Source of the DNA: Bacteroidales bacterium UBA6360
Lineage (GTDB): Bacteria > Bacteroidota > Bacteroidia > Bacteroidales > UBA932
Length of the DNA: 21,402 bases
Direction: 5' to 3'
Assembly: GCA_002440085.1 (NCBI GenBank)
Contig: DJRM01000032.1
Coordinates: 39,947-61,348 of the forward strand
A program made the translations under genes and the position numbers. How positions within the stretch are numbered: position 1 is the first letter of the stretch; every line of letters begins with the position of its first letter. The notes beneath the pieces were generated by a model. The model was given only the letters and a program-made list of their open reading frames with translations, did no database searches and had not been told where the DNA came from. Of this stretch, positions 1 to 7,112 are shown piece after piece.

Positions 1-94
1 CTCTCACTTAACGAAAAGGTTCTGTTTTGTGAGGAGTTTGGTGGGTCCAAATGACGAACAAAAGAGGAAAATATGGTCAAAAAGACGCTCAAAA
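1..94. other. Intergenic segment downstream of trxA, cut by the window edge
   Basis: No gene is supported here. The first 22 bases resemble the reverse complement of 9049-9070 at 20 of 22 positions, so the window edge cuts through a copy of an interspersed repeat. No terminator hairpin followed by a T-run was seen for trxA. Confidence 0.5.
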
Positions 95-409
95 CTACAA
101 TATAGCATCCAACTTAGCTGTAATGTTTGCTTTCGGTTGAGCACCCACGAGCCTGTCAACCAGCTTGCCGTCCTTGAAGAAAAGCAGCGCCGGGATGCTC
201 ATGATGCGGAATTGCCCAGCAACTTCGCTGTTCTCGTCGACATTGCACTTTCCCACGAAAGCACGTCCGTCATATTCCTTCGCAATTTCCTCGATTGTCG
301 GGCCGAGAGCACGGCAAGGGCCGCACCATGTTGCCCAGAAATCGACGAGTACGACACTATTCGATGAAATAATTTCCGCAAAATTCGCGTCATTCACAAT
401 ATGTTCCAT
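95..409 (-). CDS. trxA: Thioredoxin
   Basis: This is a cytoplasmic disulfide reductase of 104 residues, the usual size for TrxA. The active site WCGPC is at residues 28-32, inside the typical strand-turn context VDFWATWCGPCR. The cis-proline loop SIPA has Pro73, followed by the LLFFKDG strand. There is no signal peptide, so it should act in the cytosol with thioredoxin reductase, recycling ribonucleotide reductase, peroxiredoxins and similar partners. The ATG at 409 gives the full domain. The gene lies downstream of the PII-like gene on the same strand, but it has a consensus Bacteroidota promoter of its own at 476-506 and so is probably transcribed independently of the efflux operon. Confidence 0.97.
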   Translation of the reverse strand: MEHIVNDANFAEIISSNSVVLVDFWATWCGPCRALGPTIEEIAKEYDGRAFVGKCNVDENSEVAGQFRIMSIPALLFFKDGKLVDRLVGAQPKANITAKLDAIL

Positions 410-438
410 AATCTTAATCGTTTATATGATTAAACAAA

Positions 439-477
439 TGTAGTCCGGACCCGCAAGAGCGAAAAGTCCAGACTACA
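439..477 (-). promoter_or_regulatory. Inverted repeat at the trxA start region
   Basis: Arms TGTAGTCTGGAC and GTCCGGACTACA (466-477 and 439-450) pair over 12 bp with one G-U wobble around a 15-nt loop. The repeat touches the -7 element and covers the expected transcription start. It could be an operator or a 5'-UTR hairpin; the sequence does not decide. Confidence 0.5.
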
Positions 478-506
478 AATATAACAATTTATGACGTCAA
501 TTCAAA
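476..506 (-). promoter_or_regulatory. Bacteroidota-type promoter of trxA
   Basis: On the minus strand a TTTG (-33 element, 503-506) is followed after exactly 19 nt by TATATTTG (476-483), matching the TAnnTTTG -7 consensus. It lies 67 nt upstream of the trxA ATG. Confidence 0.8.
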
Positions 507-551
507 AAACGAGTTCAGTTTCAGAATCCCGAACTGCCCATGAAAGACCGT

Positions 552-845
552 CTATATCGATTTCTCGACGTTCCACACAAAGGCCCGGAGCCCGAGTTCC
601 GGATATTCCGTATTCTTCGCGGACAGACCGTCAAGTATAGCGTCGACCTTCTCGTCCGGCACGGCTGCAAGCATGGCGTTGTTAAGAGTTGGCCATGCAT
701 GGGTTCCCTGATGAGGTTCGCCAGTCTCAGAACCGCGCCCGGTGATTTCGTTCCACATGGTGTAGCCCTTGCAGCCATGGGCTTCAAGAACGTCGGCGAG
801 TTCCATATTGTACGCCTGATTATATGCTATAAATATTGTTTTCAT
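552..845 (-). CDS. Small PII-like protein, last gene of the efflux operon
   Basis: This is a 97-residue cytoplasmic protein beginning MKTIFIAYNQAYN and ending FVWNVEKSI. The size and pattern (a short beta strand followed by a helix at residues 1-20, then TLNNAMLAAVPDEKVDAIL as a helix) fit the PII/DUF3240-like ferredoxin-fold proteins found beside RND efflux genes in Bacteroidota. That family assignment is by recollection of the pattern, not by a search. I placed the start at the ATG at 845 rather than 890, because the upstream 15 codons are charged, poorly conserved-looking and would run into the intergenic gap. It follows the RND pump gene by 57 nt on the same strand, so a role in sensing or regulating efflux is an inference. 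No promoter of its own was seen. Confidence 0.75.
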   Translation of the reverse strand: MKTIFIAYNQAYNMELADVLEAHGCKGYTMWNEITGRGSETGEPHQGTHAWPTLNNAMLAAVPDEKVDAILDGLSAKNTEYPELGLRAFVWNVEKSI

Positions 846-902
846 ATATTGTTTGTCTTTTTGGCCCAGATTCCTTTTTCCATCAGTCATGTACCCTGCA
901 CA

Positions 903-3900
903 CTACGCGTTCTTCGCCGCGAGTCTTGCGGCCTTGCGGGCGCGGCGGCGGTTGCCGGCCTCGACGAAGGAGGTGTAAATCGTCGGGATGATGATGAGGG
1001 TCACGAGAGTGGAGATTGTAAGACCCCAGGCGACCGTGATACCGAGCGAGCGCCACATCTCAGAGCCCTCGCCGGTGCCTATTGCCATAGGAACCATACC
1101 AAGGACGGTCGTGAGGGTGGTCATGAGGATAGGGCGGAGACGGCTCTTGCAGGCCGTGACGACCGCTTCCTTCACCTCATAGCCCCGTTCCTGAAGCAGG
1201 ATGGTGTAGTCGATGAGCACGATACCGTTCTTCACGACGATACCCATGAGGATAATCACTCCGATGAGGGCCATCACTCCGATCGCCGTGTCCGTAATCA
1301 TGCATCCGAGGGCGACTCCGGTGAGCGCGAACGGAATGGAGAACATTATGACGAACGGGCTCATGAGCGACTCGAACTGGGAGGCCATCACCATATAGAC
1401 GAGGATGACAATCAGGATGAGTAGCGTGATGAGATCCTTGAAGGTATCCTGCTGATCCTCAATGTCTCCCGCTACATTCACAGTGATTTCCGAAGGTATG
1501 TCGGTGCTCTTTATCGCATTCTGGGCAACCGCGGCCGCATCGGAAAGCGCGTAGCCCCTGGAGACATATCCGGTCACGGTCACAAGTCTCTGCCTGTCCT
1601 TCCTCTCGATTTTAGGAGGGGTTGAAGTCTCGACGACACGGCCGAGATCCTTGACCTTGATTGACGCGCCCGTCGGCGTATAGACGACAATGTTCTCAAT
1701 GTCCGACACGTCGGTTCTGAACTGCGGGGCATAGCGGACGCGGATGTTGTACTCCTCTCCGTCCTCGCGGTAGTAGGACGACACGGAGCCCTTGATTGCA
1801 GCGCTGACGGCGGCAGCGGCAGTCGTGCTGTTCAGTCCGTTGAGAGCAAGCTTCGTGCGGTCGAAGTCAACCTGATACTCAGGGGTATATTCGTCACGGC
1901 TCACCACGGCCTCGGAGAAAGCTCCGTCCGCCCTCATCTTCGAGGCGAGCTGCGCGGCTATGTTGTCGGTCTTTGTGAAGTCGTATCCATAAACCTCAAG
2001 CTTCACTGACGTCGAGCCGCCCATTCCCATGCCGCCTTCCGTGACGGTGAACTTCTTTATCTGAGGATAGCCATTGAGAATGGCCCTTATGTCGTCGGCG
2101 ATTTCGGACGACGAGCGCACACGGTCCTCCATACTTCCGCAGTCAATGTTGACTGAGATGATGTTGGTGCCGTTGTTCTGCATCGAGGCGAAGGCGTTGT
2201 CGGAGTCCGCCTGACCGAGGGAGTAGCTATAGACCCTGATTTCAGGAGCAGCATTGACGACCTTCTGATAGATTTCCGCAGCGAGTGCACGGGTCACGTC
2301 CTGACCTGTCCCGACAGGAAGCTCGATGCTTGCGCGCAGACGCCCGGAGTCGGACTGAGGGAAATACTCGGTCTTCATGTGCGGGATGTAGAGCGCGATG
2401 GAGCCGATGAATATGGCAAGAGCGGTGCATACGACAACGACGCGATGCCTTACAGACCAGTGGATTATATGCCCGTAACCCCTTGTAATCCAAGCGATGA
2501 ACTTATTGATGTTTCCGAAAATAAAGTTATAGACCTTGCCATGGTTGAGCTTCAGGCGAAGCATGCGCGAGCACAGCATAGGCACAAGGGTGAGCGCACC
2601 GGTCGTGGAGACAATCATGATGATTGACACAATCCATCCGAGCTGGCGGAACATGATTCCGGACATTCCCTGAATCATCGTCAGCGGAAGGAACACGGCG
2701 AGCATGGTGAGGGTCGATGCGATGACGGATATACCGACTTCCTGGGTTCCGTGCACGGCGGCCTCCTTAGGTTTCTCTCCACGCTCGATGTGCGTCGTGA
2801 CGTTCTCAAGCACCACAATGGCATCATCGACGACCATGCCGATTGCGATTGAGAGGGCTGACATCGATATGATGTTCAGCGTGTTGCCCGTCGCGAACAG
2901 ATAGATGATGGACGCGAGCAGGGAAATCGGAATCGCGAGCACGATGATGAATGTCGCCCTCCATCTTCCGAGGAAGAGGAACACGATGAGCGCGACCACG
3001 AGAAAGGTGATTATAATCGTCTCCTTCAGGGAGTTGATGGAATTGATGATGTTTCGCGAGCTGTCGACGACAGTGGTTATCTTGATGTCGGAAGGGAGGG
3101 TCTCCTGAATCTGGGCCATGGTCTTCTTGACCTTCCTAATCACGTTCACCGTGTTGGCGCCGGACTGCTTCTGGATGATAATCTGGGCTCCCTGCACCCC
3201 GTTGGTGTAGGCTTCCTGGGATTTCTCCTCAAGGCCGTCGTTCACCGTCGCCACATCGCGGAGATAGACAGCCTCGCCGGCGGAGTAGCCGACCACAACG
3301 TCAAGCATTTCGTCAGCGCTGTTAAATTCCTTCTCGATGCGGAGAGTGTAGGTGTCGGAGCCTATGTCGATGTTTCCGGACGGGACATTCTTGTTCTCAT
3401 AGGCGAGAACACTGGAAATACCGGTGATGGAAAGTCCGTATGCCTGAAGCTTGTTAGGGTCGCAATAGACCTGTATCTCGCGCTTAGGGGCTCCCGAGAC
3501 GGACACTGTGCCGACTCCAGACACGCGGGCGAGCGGGGTGGATACCTTGTCGTCGAGAATCTTCTCAAGGGCAGGGATGCTCTGATTCGCCGTCGCGGAG
3601 AAGATGATGATAGGCATATCGTCCGCGCTGAACTTGAATATGACCGGAACCGAAGCGCCGTCCGGCAAGTTCGAGTTCACCATATCCAGCTTGTCCCGGA
3701 CATTGTTCGTAGCCTCGTCAATGTCGACTCCATATTCAAATTCGAGGGTTATGATGCTGACATTCTCCTTTGACTGCGAGGTGATATGCTTGAGGTCGCT
3801 CACTCCGTTCAGCGAGTTTTCGAGAACTTTCGTGAGGTTCGTCTCTATGTCTTCGGCACTGGCTCCCGGGTAGGACGACATCACCATAATGGTGTTAGCA

Positions 3901-4022
3901 TCGAAGTCCGGGAAGTTGTTGATGGACAGATTCATCAACGAGAAGATACCGAAGATGGCGAAGGCCGTGAACACAAGGGCCGTCGTCACCGGATTATCTA
4001 CCGCTTTTCTGTATATGCTCAT
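903..4022 (-). CDS. RND efflux pump, inner-membrane subunit (AcrB-like, HAE1 family)
   Basis: At 1039 residues this is the usual length of the family. It is a proton-driven exporter of the inner membrane that works as a trimer. TM1 is at about residues 12-30, followed by the first periplasmic porter region. The proton-relay pair Asp399-Asp400 lies in GMVVDDAIVVLENV, and the relay Lys931 in GIVVKNGIVLIDY. A second periplasmic loop occupies about 550-860, and the last TM helices end near 1020, followed by a basic tail. These residues are all present, so the pump appears functional. It pairs with the adaptor gene upstream (4109-5146) and the TolC-like gene (5208-6752). HAE1-type features (DD, no metal-site methionine cluster recognised) suggest organic substrates such as drugs, bile salts or detergents; the actual substrate is unknown. 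Confidence 0.96.
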   Translation of the reverse strand: MSIYRKAVDNPVTTALVFTAFAIFGIFSLMNLSINNFPDFDANTIMVMSSYPGASAEDIETNLTKVLENSLNGVSDLKHITSQSKENVSIITLEFEYGVDIDEATNNVRDKLDMVNSNLPDGASVPVIFKFSADDMPIIIFSATANQSIPALEKILDDKVSTPLARVSGVGTVSVSGAPKREIQVYCDPNKLQAYGLSITGISSVLAYENKNVPSGNIDIGSDTYTLRIEKEFNSADEMLDVVVGYSAGEAVYLRDVATVNDGLEEKSQEAYTNGVQGAQIIIQKQSGANTVNVIRKVKKTMAQIQETLPSDIKITTVVDSSRNIINSINSLKETIIITFLVVALIVFLFLGRWRATFIIVLAIPISLLASIIYLFATGNTLNIISMSALSIAIGMVVDDAIVVLENVTTHIERGEKPKEAAVHGTQEVGISVIASTLTMLAVFLPLTMIQGMSGIMFRQLGWIVSIIMIVSTTGALTLVPMLCSRMLRLKLNHGKVYNFIFGNINKFIAWITRGYGHIIHWSVRHRVVVVCTALAIFIGSIALYIPHMKTEYFPQSDSGRLRASIELPVGTGQDVTRALAAEIYQKVVNAAPEIRVYSYSLGQADSDNAFASMQNNGTNIISVNIDCGSMEDRVRSSSEIADDIRAILNGYPQIKKFTVTEGGMGMGGSTSVKLEVYGYDFTKTDNIAAQLASKMRADGAFSEAVVSRDEYTPEYQVDFDRTKLALNGLNSTTAAAAVSAAIKGSVSSYYREDGEEYNIRVRYAPQFRTDVSDIENIVVYTPTGASIKVKDLGRVVETSTPPKIERKDRQRLVTVTGYVSRGYALSDAAAVAQNAIKSTDIPSEITVNVAGDIEDQQDTFKDLITLLILIVILVYMVMASQFESLMSPFVIMFSIPFALTGVALGCMITDTAIGVMALIGVIILMGIVVKNGIVLIDYTILLQERGYEVKEAVVTACKSRLRPILMTTLTTVLGMVPMAIGTGEGSEMWRSLGITVAWGLTISTLVTLIIIPTIYTSFVEAGNRRRARKAARLAAKNA

Positions 4023-4062
4023 ATCTTATATTTTTCTATGCTCATGGATTTTGAGACCGAAT

Positions 4063-4102
4063 AAAGATTTCTCGGCTTCACTTCGTTTCGCTCGAAATGA
4101 CA
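4063..4102 (-). repeat. Degenerate intergenic repeat (GAAACGAAGTG type), copy 1
   Basis: The 86-nt gap between adaptor and pump genes carries, on the minus strand, TGTCATTTCGAGCGAAACG followed by AAGTGAAGCCGAGAAATCTT. Its core TTTCnAGnGAAACGAAGTGnnGCCG is shared with 7059-7085. The arms GATTTCTCG and CGAAATGAC can form a partial hairpin. It interrupts an operon without breaking a gene. Confidence 0.55.
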
Positions 4103-4108
4103 AAAAAT

Positions 4109-5146
4109 CTATTCAGCCACAGTAACCTTTATGCCGTCCTTAAGACGAACCTGGCCCTCGGTGACGACCTTGGCGCCGTCCTCGACTCCGGAAAGAATCT
4201 CATACATGGATTCCATGCGGCGGCCGAGCTTCACGTTCTGATAGGTCACGGTGCCATCGGCATTGAGGACATAGACGAACCTCTCGCCGGAGCCTGTCTG
4301 CTTGACGATTGCCGTGTCAGGCACAACTACGCTGTTGTTGACGCCGAACTGCACGGTCACGCGGGCGTACATCCCCGGGCGGAGAACATTGTCCTTGTTC
4401 GGAACGATGACCTCGACGTTGAAGGTGTGCGTGGATTCGTTGATTGTCGGGTATATGCGGTTAATCTTGCCGACAAAGACCTTTCCGGGGAAGGCATCCA
4501 CGGTGATGTTCACCTCGTTGCCCTTCTTAACCTTGGAGTAGTCGCTCTCGGAGATTCCCACGAGGAGCTTCACCGGAGCAATCTGCTCGACAGTGTAAAT
4601 CGGCTGTCCCATCGAGAACATATCCCCCTTGTCGTAGTTCCTCGCTGTCACCACGCCGTTAATCGGGGAGCGGAGGATGGTGTTCTGGAGGAGGTTGTCG
4701 TAGCTGGTCTTGCTGACCTTGTAGGAAAGCTCAATCGCGTCAAGGTCCGACTTTGAAAGACCGCCGGCATCGTAGAGTCCCTTGAGACGGTTGTACTCGG
4801 TCTCGTTGTTCTTCATCTGAAGCTCGGCCTGCTGAAGCTGGAGTCTGTCCATCTCTGCAAGTATCTGACCGGCACGTACAAAGTCACCGACCTCAACATT
4901 GATTTTGCTGATTCTCATCGAGGTCTGCGGAGCTATGTTGTTCTTCGCGTAAGGCTCGACCGACGATGTGTACACTGAAGTCTGCGGAACTTCCTGCTTA
5001 CCGACTGTCACTACTGTCACAAGCGGAGCCTCCTCCGCAACCTGTTCCTCTGCAGCCGCAGCCGGAGCCGCTTTTTTCCCGTTGCCGCAGGAGACGGCCG
5101 CCATCACGGCTGCCGCAAATGCTAAATTTCTTGCTATCTTGTTCAT
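4109..5146 (-). CDS. RND efflux periplasmic adaptor lipoprotein (AcrA/MFP family)
   Basis: A 345-residue membrane fusion protein linking the inner-membrane pump to the outer-membrane channel. The N-terminus is a lipoprotein signal peptide with lipobox AVSC and Cys20 as the lipidation site. The lipoyl domain is split (about residues 64-100, VEVGDFVRAGQILAEMD, and 159-188, INGVV...YDKGDMFSMG) around an alpha-hairpin at 101-155. A beta-barrel domain follows at 190-268 (VGISESDYSKVKKG, then STHTFNVEVIVPN), then the membrane-proximal domain to the end. Its maturation would need Lgt, which is encoded nearby at 7113. It sits 61 nt after the TolC-like gene and 86 nt before the pump gene, so co-transcription is likely. 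Confidence 0.95.
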   Translation of the reverse strand: MNKIARNLAFAAAVMAAVSCGNGKKAAPAAAAEEQVAEEAPLVTVVTVGKQEVPQTSVYTSSVEPYAKNNIAPQTSMRISKINVEVGDFVRAGQILAEMDRLQLQQAELQMKNNETEYNRLKGLYDAGGLSKSDLDAIELSYKVSKTSYDNLLQNTILRSPINGVVTARNYDKGDMFSMGQPIYTVEQIAPVKLLVGISESDYSKVKKGNEVNITVDAFPGKVFVGKINRIYPTINESTHTFNVEVIVPNKDNVLRPGMYARVTVQFGVNNSVVVPDTAIVKQTGSGERFVYVLNADGTVTYQNVKLGRRMESMYEILSGVEDGAKVVTEGQVRLKDGIKVTVAE

Positions 5147-5207
5147 ATCTTCTGTATTTTCAAAATCTGTTGTCTTCGGAGGACCAAATCCGGCCCAAGA
5201 TCTCCGC

Positions 5208-6752
5208 CTACTCCGTGAAGTCCTGGCCTAGAGTCTGTTCAAGCTGTGTCTTTGCCACAATGAAGTTATATACGGCCTGCGACTCAGCAAGACGGGCCTG
5301 CGTAAGGGCAAGCTGCGCGTCGTTCAGATCGGTGAGGGTCGCACGTCCAACCTCGTAAGATTTCTCTGCTATGCTGTAGGCTTTCTCGGCGGAAGCGACG
5401 GCATCCCTTGCAGCGTCGTAACTCTTGACATTGGTTTCCATTGTATTGAGTGACTGACGGATAGAAATCTTGAGATTACGCTCTGTGGAGGTCATCTGAA
5501 GCCTCATCTGCTCATAGCTGTTGCGTGCCTGACGCACCTGGTTGAGACGCTTTCCACCGGAAAAAATAGGAATTGAAAGACTCACCCCGACGTATGAATA
5601 CGGTGTCCATTTGTACTCCTTGAAATTGAAGTCGTTTGTCATCGCGTTGTAGCTGTAGTTGAACGCGAGGGCGAGAGTCGGGATGTAGGCGTACTGCTGG
5701 GCCTTGATGCTCTGCGCGAGTTCATTGGCCTGAATCTCAAGCTGTTTCATCGTGGAGTTGCGGTCGAGCGAGATGCTGTCGGCCTTTGTCATGTCCGAAG
5801 TCATATATTCGGAATAATCCTCAATGGCGCCCTCGACATCGATGTTCATCTCAAGGTCAATTCCCATCACGGCCTTGAGCTGCCACAAGGCAAGGATTAT
5901 CGAACTCTCGGCGTTATAGACATTCGGGATGGCGTTGGCGACATTGGTCTTTGCCCTCGCCATGTCGAGGTCGGTGGCCTTCTGGACATTGTATTTCTTC
6001 TCGGTCTCGGCGAAGTTGGTCATTGCGTTCTCGTATACCTCTTTGTACACATTGAAGGCTTCCTTTGAAAACAGAACGGCGTAGTAGGCGTTCTTCACCT
6101 GACTCACCATGTCCAGACGCGATGCGCGTGCCTTCTCGACTGCAAGCTCCACGTCCATTCCGGAAATCTTGATGCTCTTCCAGAGCTGGGCGTTCACAAT
6201 CGGCATTGAAGCGGAAATTCCTGCACTCCATGTGTTCCAACGACCGACTTCCAAGCCACCATTTGATTTGGAACTGTTTGATGATGCTGAACCGCTGCCG
6301 GAGCCGGACTCACCTGAGCCACTTCCTTCACCGGAGCCGGAACCCCAACCCGCCGAGCCGCTGCCGGAAGACGCCCCTCCGCCGAGGCTGCTCATGTCGA
6401 AGTCCATGTACATCACCTGCTTCTTGATTGTTCTCTGATAGGCTCCGCTCGCGTCAATCTGCGGGAAAAGAGAGGCGTATGTGCCCTTCTTCGCATACTT
6501 TGTCCTTTCGATTTCCTTGTCGGCCACCTTCACGGCAATGTTCTCGCTCAGCGCAATCTTCAGCGCTTGTTCCAGCGATATGACCACCGGTGTCTCGGCC
6601 GAGTCAGCCTCTTCAAGAATGAGCTGAACTTCGGTCTTCGGAGTTTCCTTGCCGCCCTTCTTTTCCTTGTACTGGGCGAATCCGTCCAACGGCAGGAAGG
6701 CAAGCGACGCTGACACAAGGCCAAACGCAATAATCTTCTTCATCTTGACCAT
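5208..6752 (-). CDS. TolC-like outer-membrane efflux protein with a Gly/Ser-rich insertion
   Basis: This is the outer-membrane channel of the tripartite pump, with two outer-membrane efflux repeats of helical hairpins and strands. The reading frame opens at 6830, but the signal peptide MKKIIAFGLVSASLAFLPLD begins at 6743, with a second ATG three codons earlier at 6752; cleavage is likely after GFA. The start is therefore 6743 or 6752 and the mature domain begins QYKEKKGG. The first repeat opens ISLEQALKIALSENIAVKVADKEIERTKYAKK; the C-terminal repeat contains YEVGRATLTDLNDAQLALTQA, a hallmark of the family. Odd feature: about 43 residues of almost pure Gly, Ser and Glu (6255-6389) interrupt the first repeat, after the predicted strand IKKQVMYMDFDMSSL. 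It is probably an extracellular or periplasmic loop. It is the first gene of the operon. Confidence 0.94.
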   Translation of the reverse strand: MVKMKKIIAFGLVSASLAFLPLDGFAQYKEKKGGKETPKTEVQLILEEADSAETPVVISLEQALKIALSENIAVKVADKEIERTKYAKKGTYASLFPQIDASGAYQRTIKKQVMYMDFDMSSLGGGASSGSGSAGWGSGSGEGSGSGESGSGSGSASSNSSKSNGGLEVGRWNTWSAGISASMPIVNAQLWKSIKISGMDVELAVEKARASRLDMVSQVKNAYYAVLFSKEAFNVYKEVYENAMTNFAETEKKYNVQKATDLDMARAKTNVANAIPNVYNAESSIILALWQLKAVMGIDLEMNIDVEGAIEDYSEYMTSDMTKADSISLDRNSTMKQLEIQANELAQSIKAQQYAYIPTLALAFNYSYNAMTNDFNFKEYKWTPYSYVGVSLSIPIFSGGKRLNQVRQARNSYEQMRLQMTSTERNLKISIRQSLNTMETNVKSYDAARDAVASAEKAYSIAEKSYEVGRATLTDLNDAQLALTQARLAESQAVYNFIVAKTQLEQTLGQDFTE

Positions 6753-6920
6753 TTCTGTTTTTATATATTTTTCTACACTAACAATCCGAACGATGCCCCG
6801 CAAACCGGAAGACGACATCATACAACGCAATCCAAACTGATATAAATCAGCAATTTATTACAAATTGTATTCAGATATGTACAAAAGGAACACTCCGTTA
6901 TGCAACAACAATGCCATATC

Positions 6921-7038
6921 GGGGCGCAGAAAAAGCGGATTGCTTCGTTGCATGTGAATTTCAAATCCTCACAACCGAGAGGTTGCTCCGGTATTGAAAT
7001 CCCCAGTGCGCCTTGCACTCCATCTTTTTCTGCGCCCC
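6921..7038 (-). repeat. Structured element, copy A (candidate ncRNA or RNA-bearing repeat)
   Basis: The 118-nt element is bounded by a perfect 15-bp inverted repeat, GGGGCGCAGAAAAAG at 6921-6935 and its complement at 7024-7038. Read on the minus strand, the closing stem leads to an inner stem ATTTCAA/TTGAAAT, an asymmetric loop TACCGGAG / TGAGGAT, and a terminal CAACC-TCTC-GGTTG hairpin. The same layout and the same loop sequences occur in copy B (17460-17578, plus strand). It lies between lgt and tolC in the sense direction. I do not recognise a known RNA family. The strand is chosen because the conserved loops are purine-rich in this direction. Confidence 0.75.
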
Positions 7039-7058
7039 TCTCCCCATGCTATCCTGCA

Positions 7059-7085
7059 CGGCCACTTCGTTTCACTGAAACAGCC
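7059..7085 (-). repeat. Degenerate intergenic repeat (GAAACGAAGTG type), copy 2
   Basis: On the minus strand CGGCTGTTTCAGTGAAACG is followed by AAGTGGCCG, giving the palindrome GTTTCA-G-TGAAAC inside outer arms CGGC/GGCCG. The core matches copy 1 (4063-4102) allowing small gaps. It lies 28 nt downstream of the lgt stop codon and might also shape the lgt transcript end, although no T-run follows. Confidence 0.45.
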
Positions 7086-7112
7086 GCGCAGAGCGTCAAA
7101 GAATAACCGTTG

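Larger units (their letters stand above)
6831..7112. other. tolC-lgt intergenic region
   Basis: About 280 bases without a gene. It contains the 118-nt structured element (6921-7038) and a degenerate copy of the GAAACGAAGTG repeat (7059-7085). I found no convincing TTTG/TAnnTTTG promoter for the tolC operon; the best minus-strand candidates have incorrect spacing. The tolC operon may therefore depend on read-through from lgt or on another sigma factor. Confidence 0.5.

Noticed and set aside
540..1424. 294-codon open frame on the plus strand, rich in His and Asp codons
   Set aside because: It runs antisense to the PII-like and RND pump genes; the reading is compositional shadow with no domain pattern.
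4097..4756. 219-codon plus-strand open frame
   Set aside because: It is antisense to the adaptor gene, whose lipobox and lipoyl motifs are clear; the shadow has no recognisable motif.
6921..7038. Copy A as a simple rho-independent terminator or known riboswitch
   Set aside because: It is too long and multi-helical, with conserved internal loops. No TPP, cobalamin, FMN, SAM or cyclic-di-GMP core was recognised, and no T-run follows the 3' arm on the minus strand.
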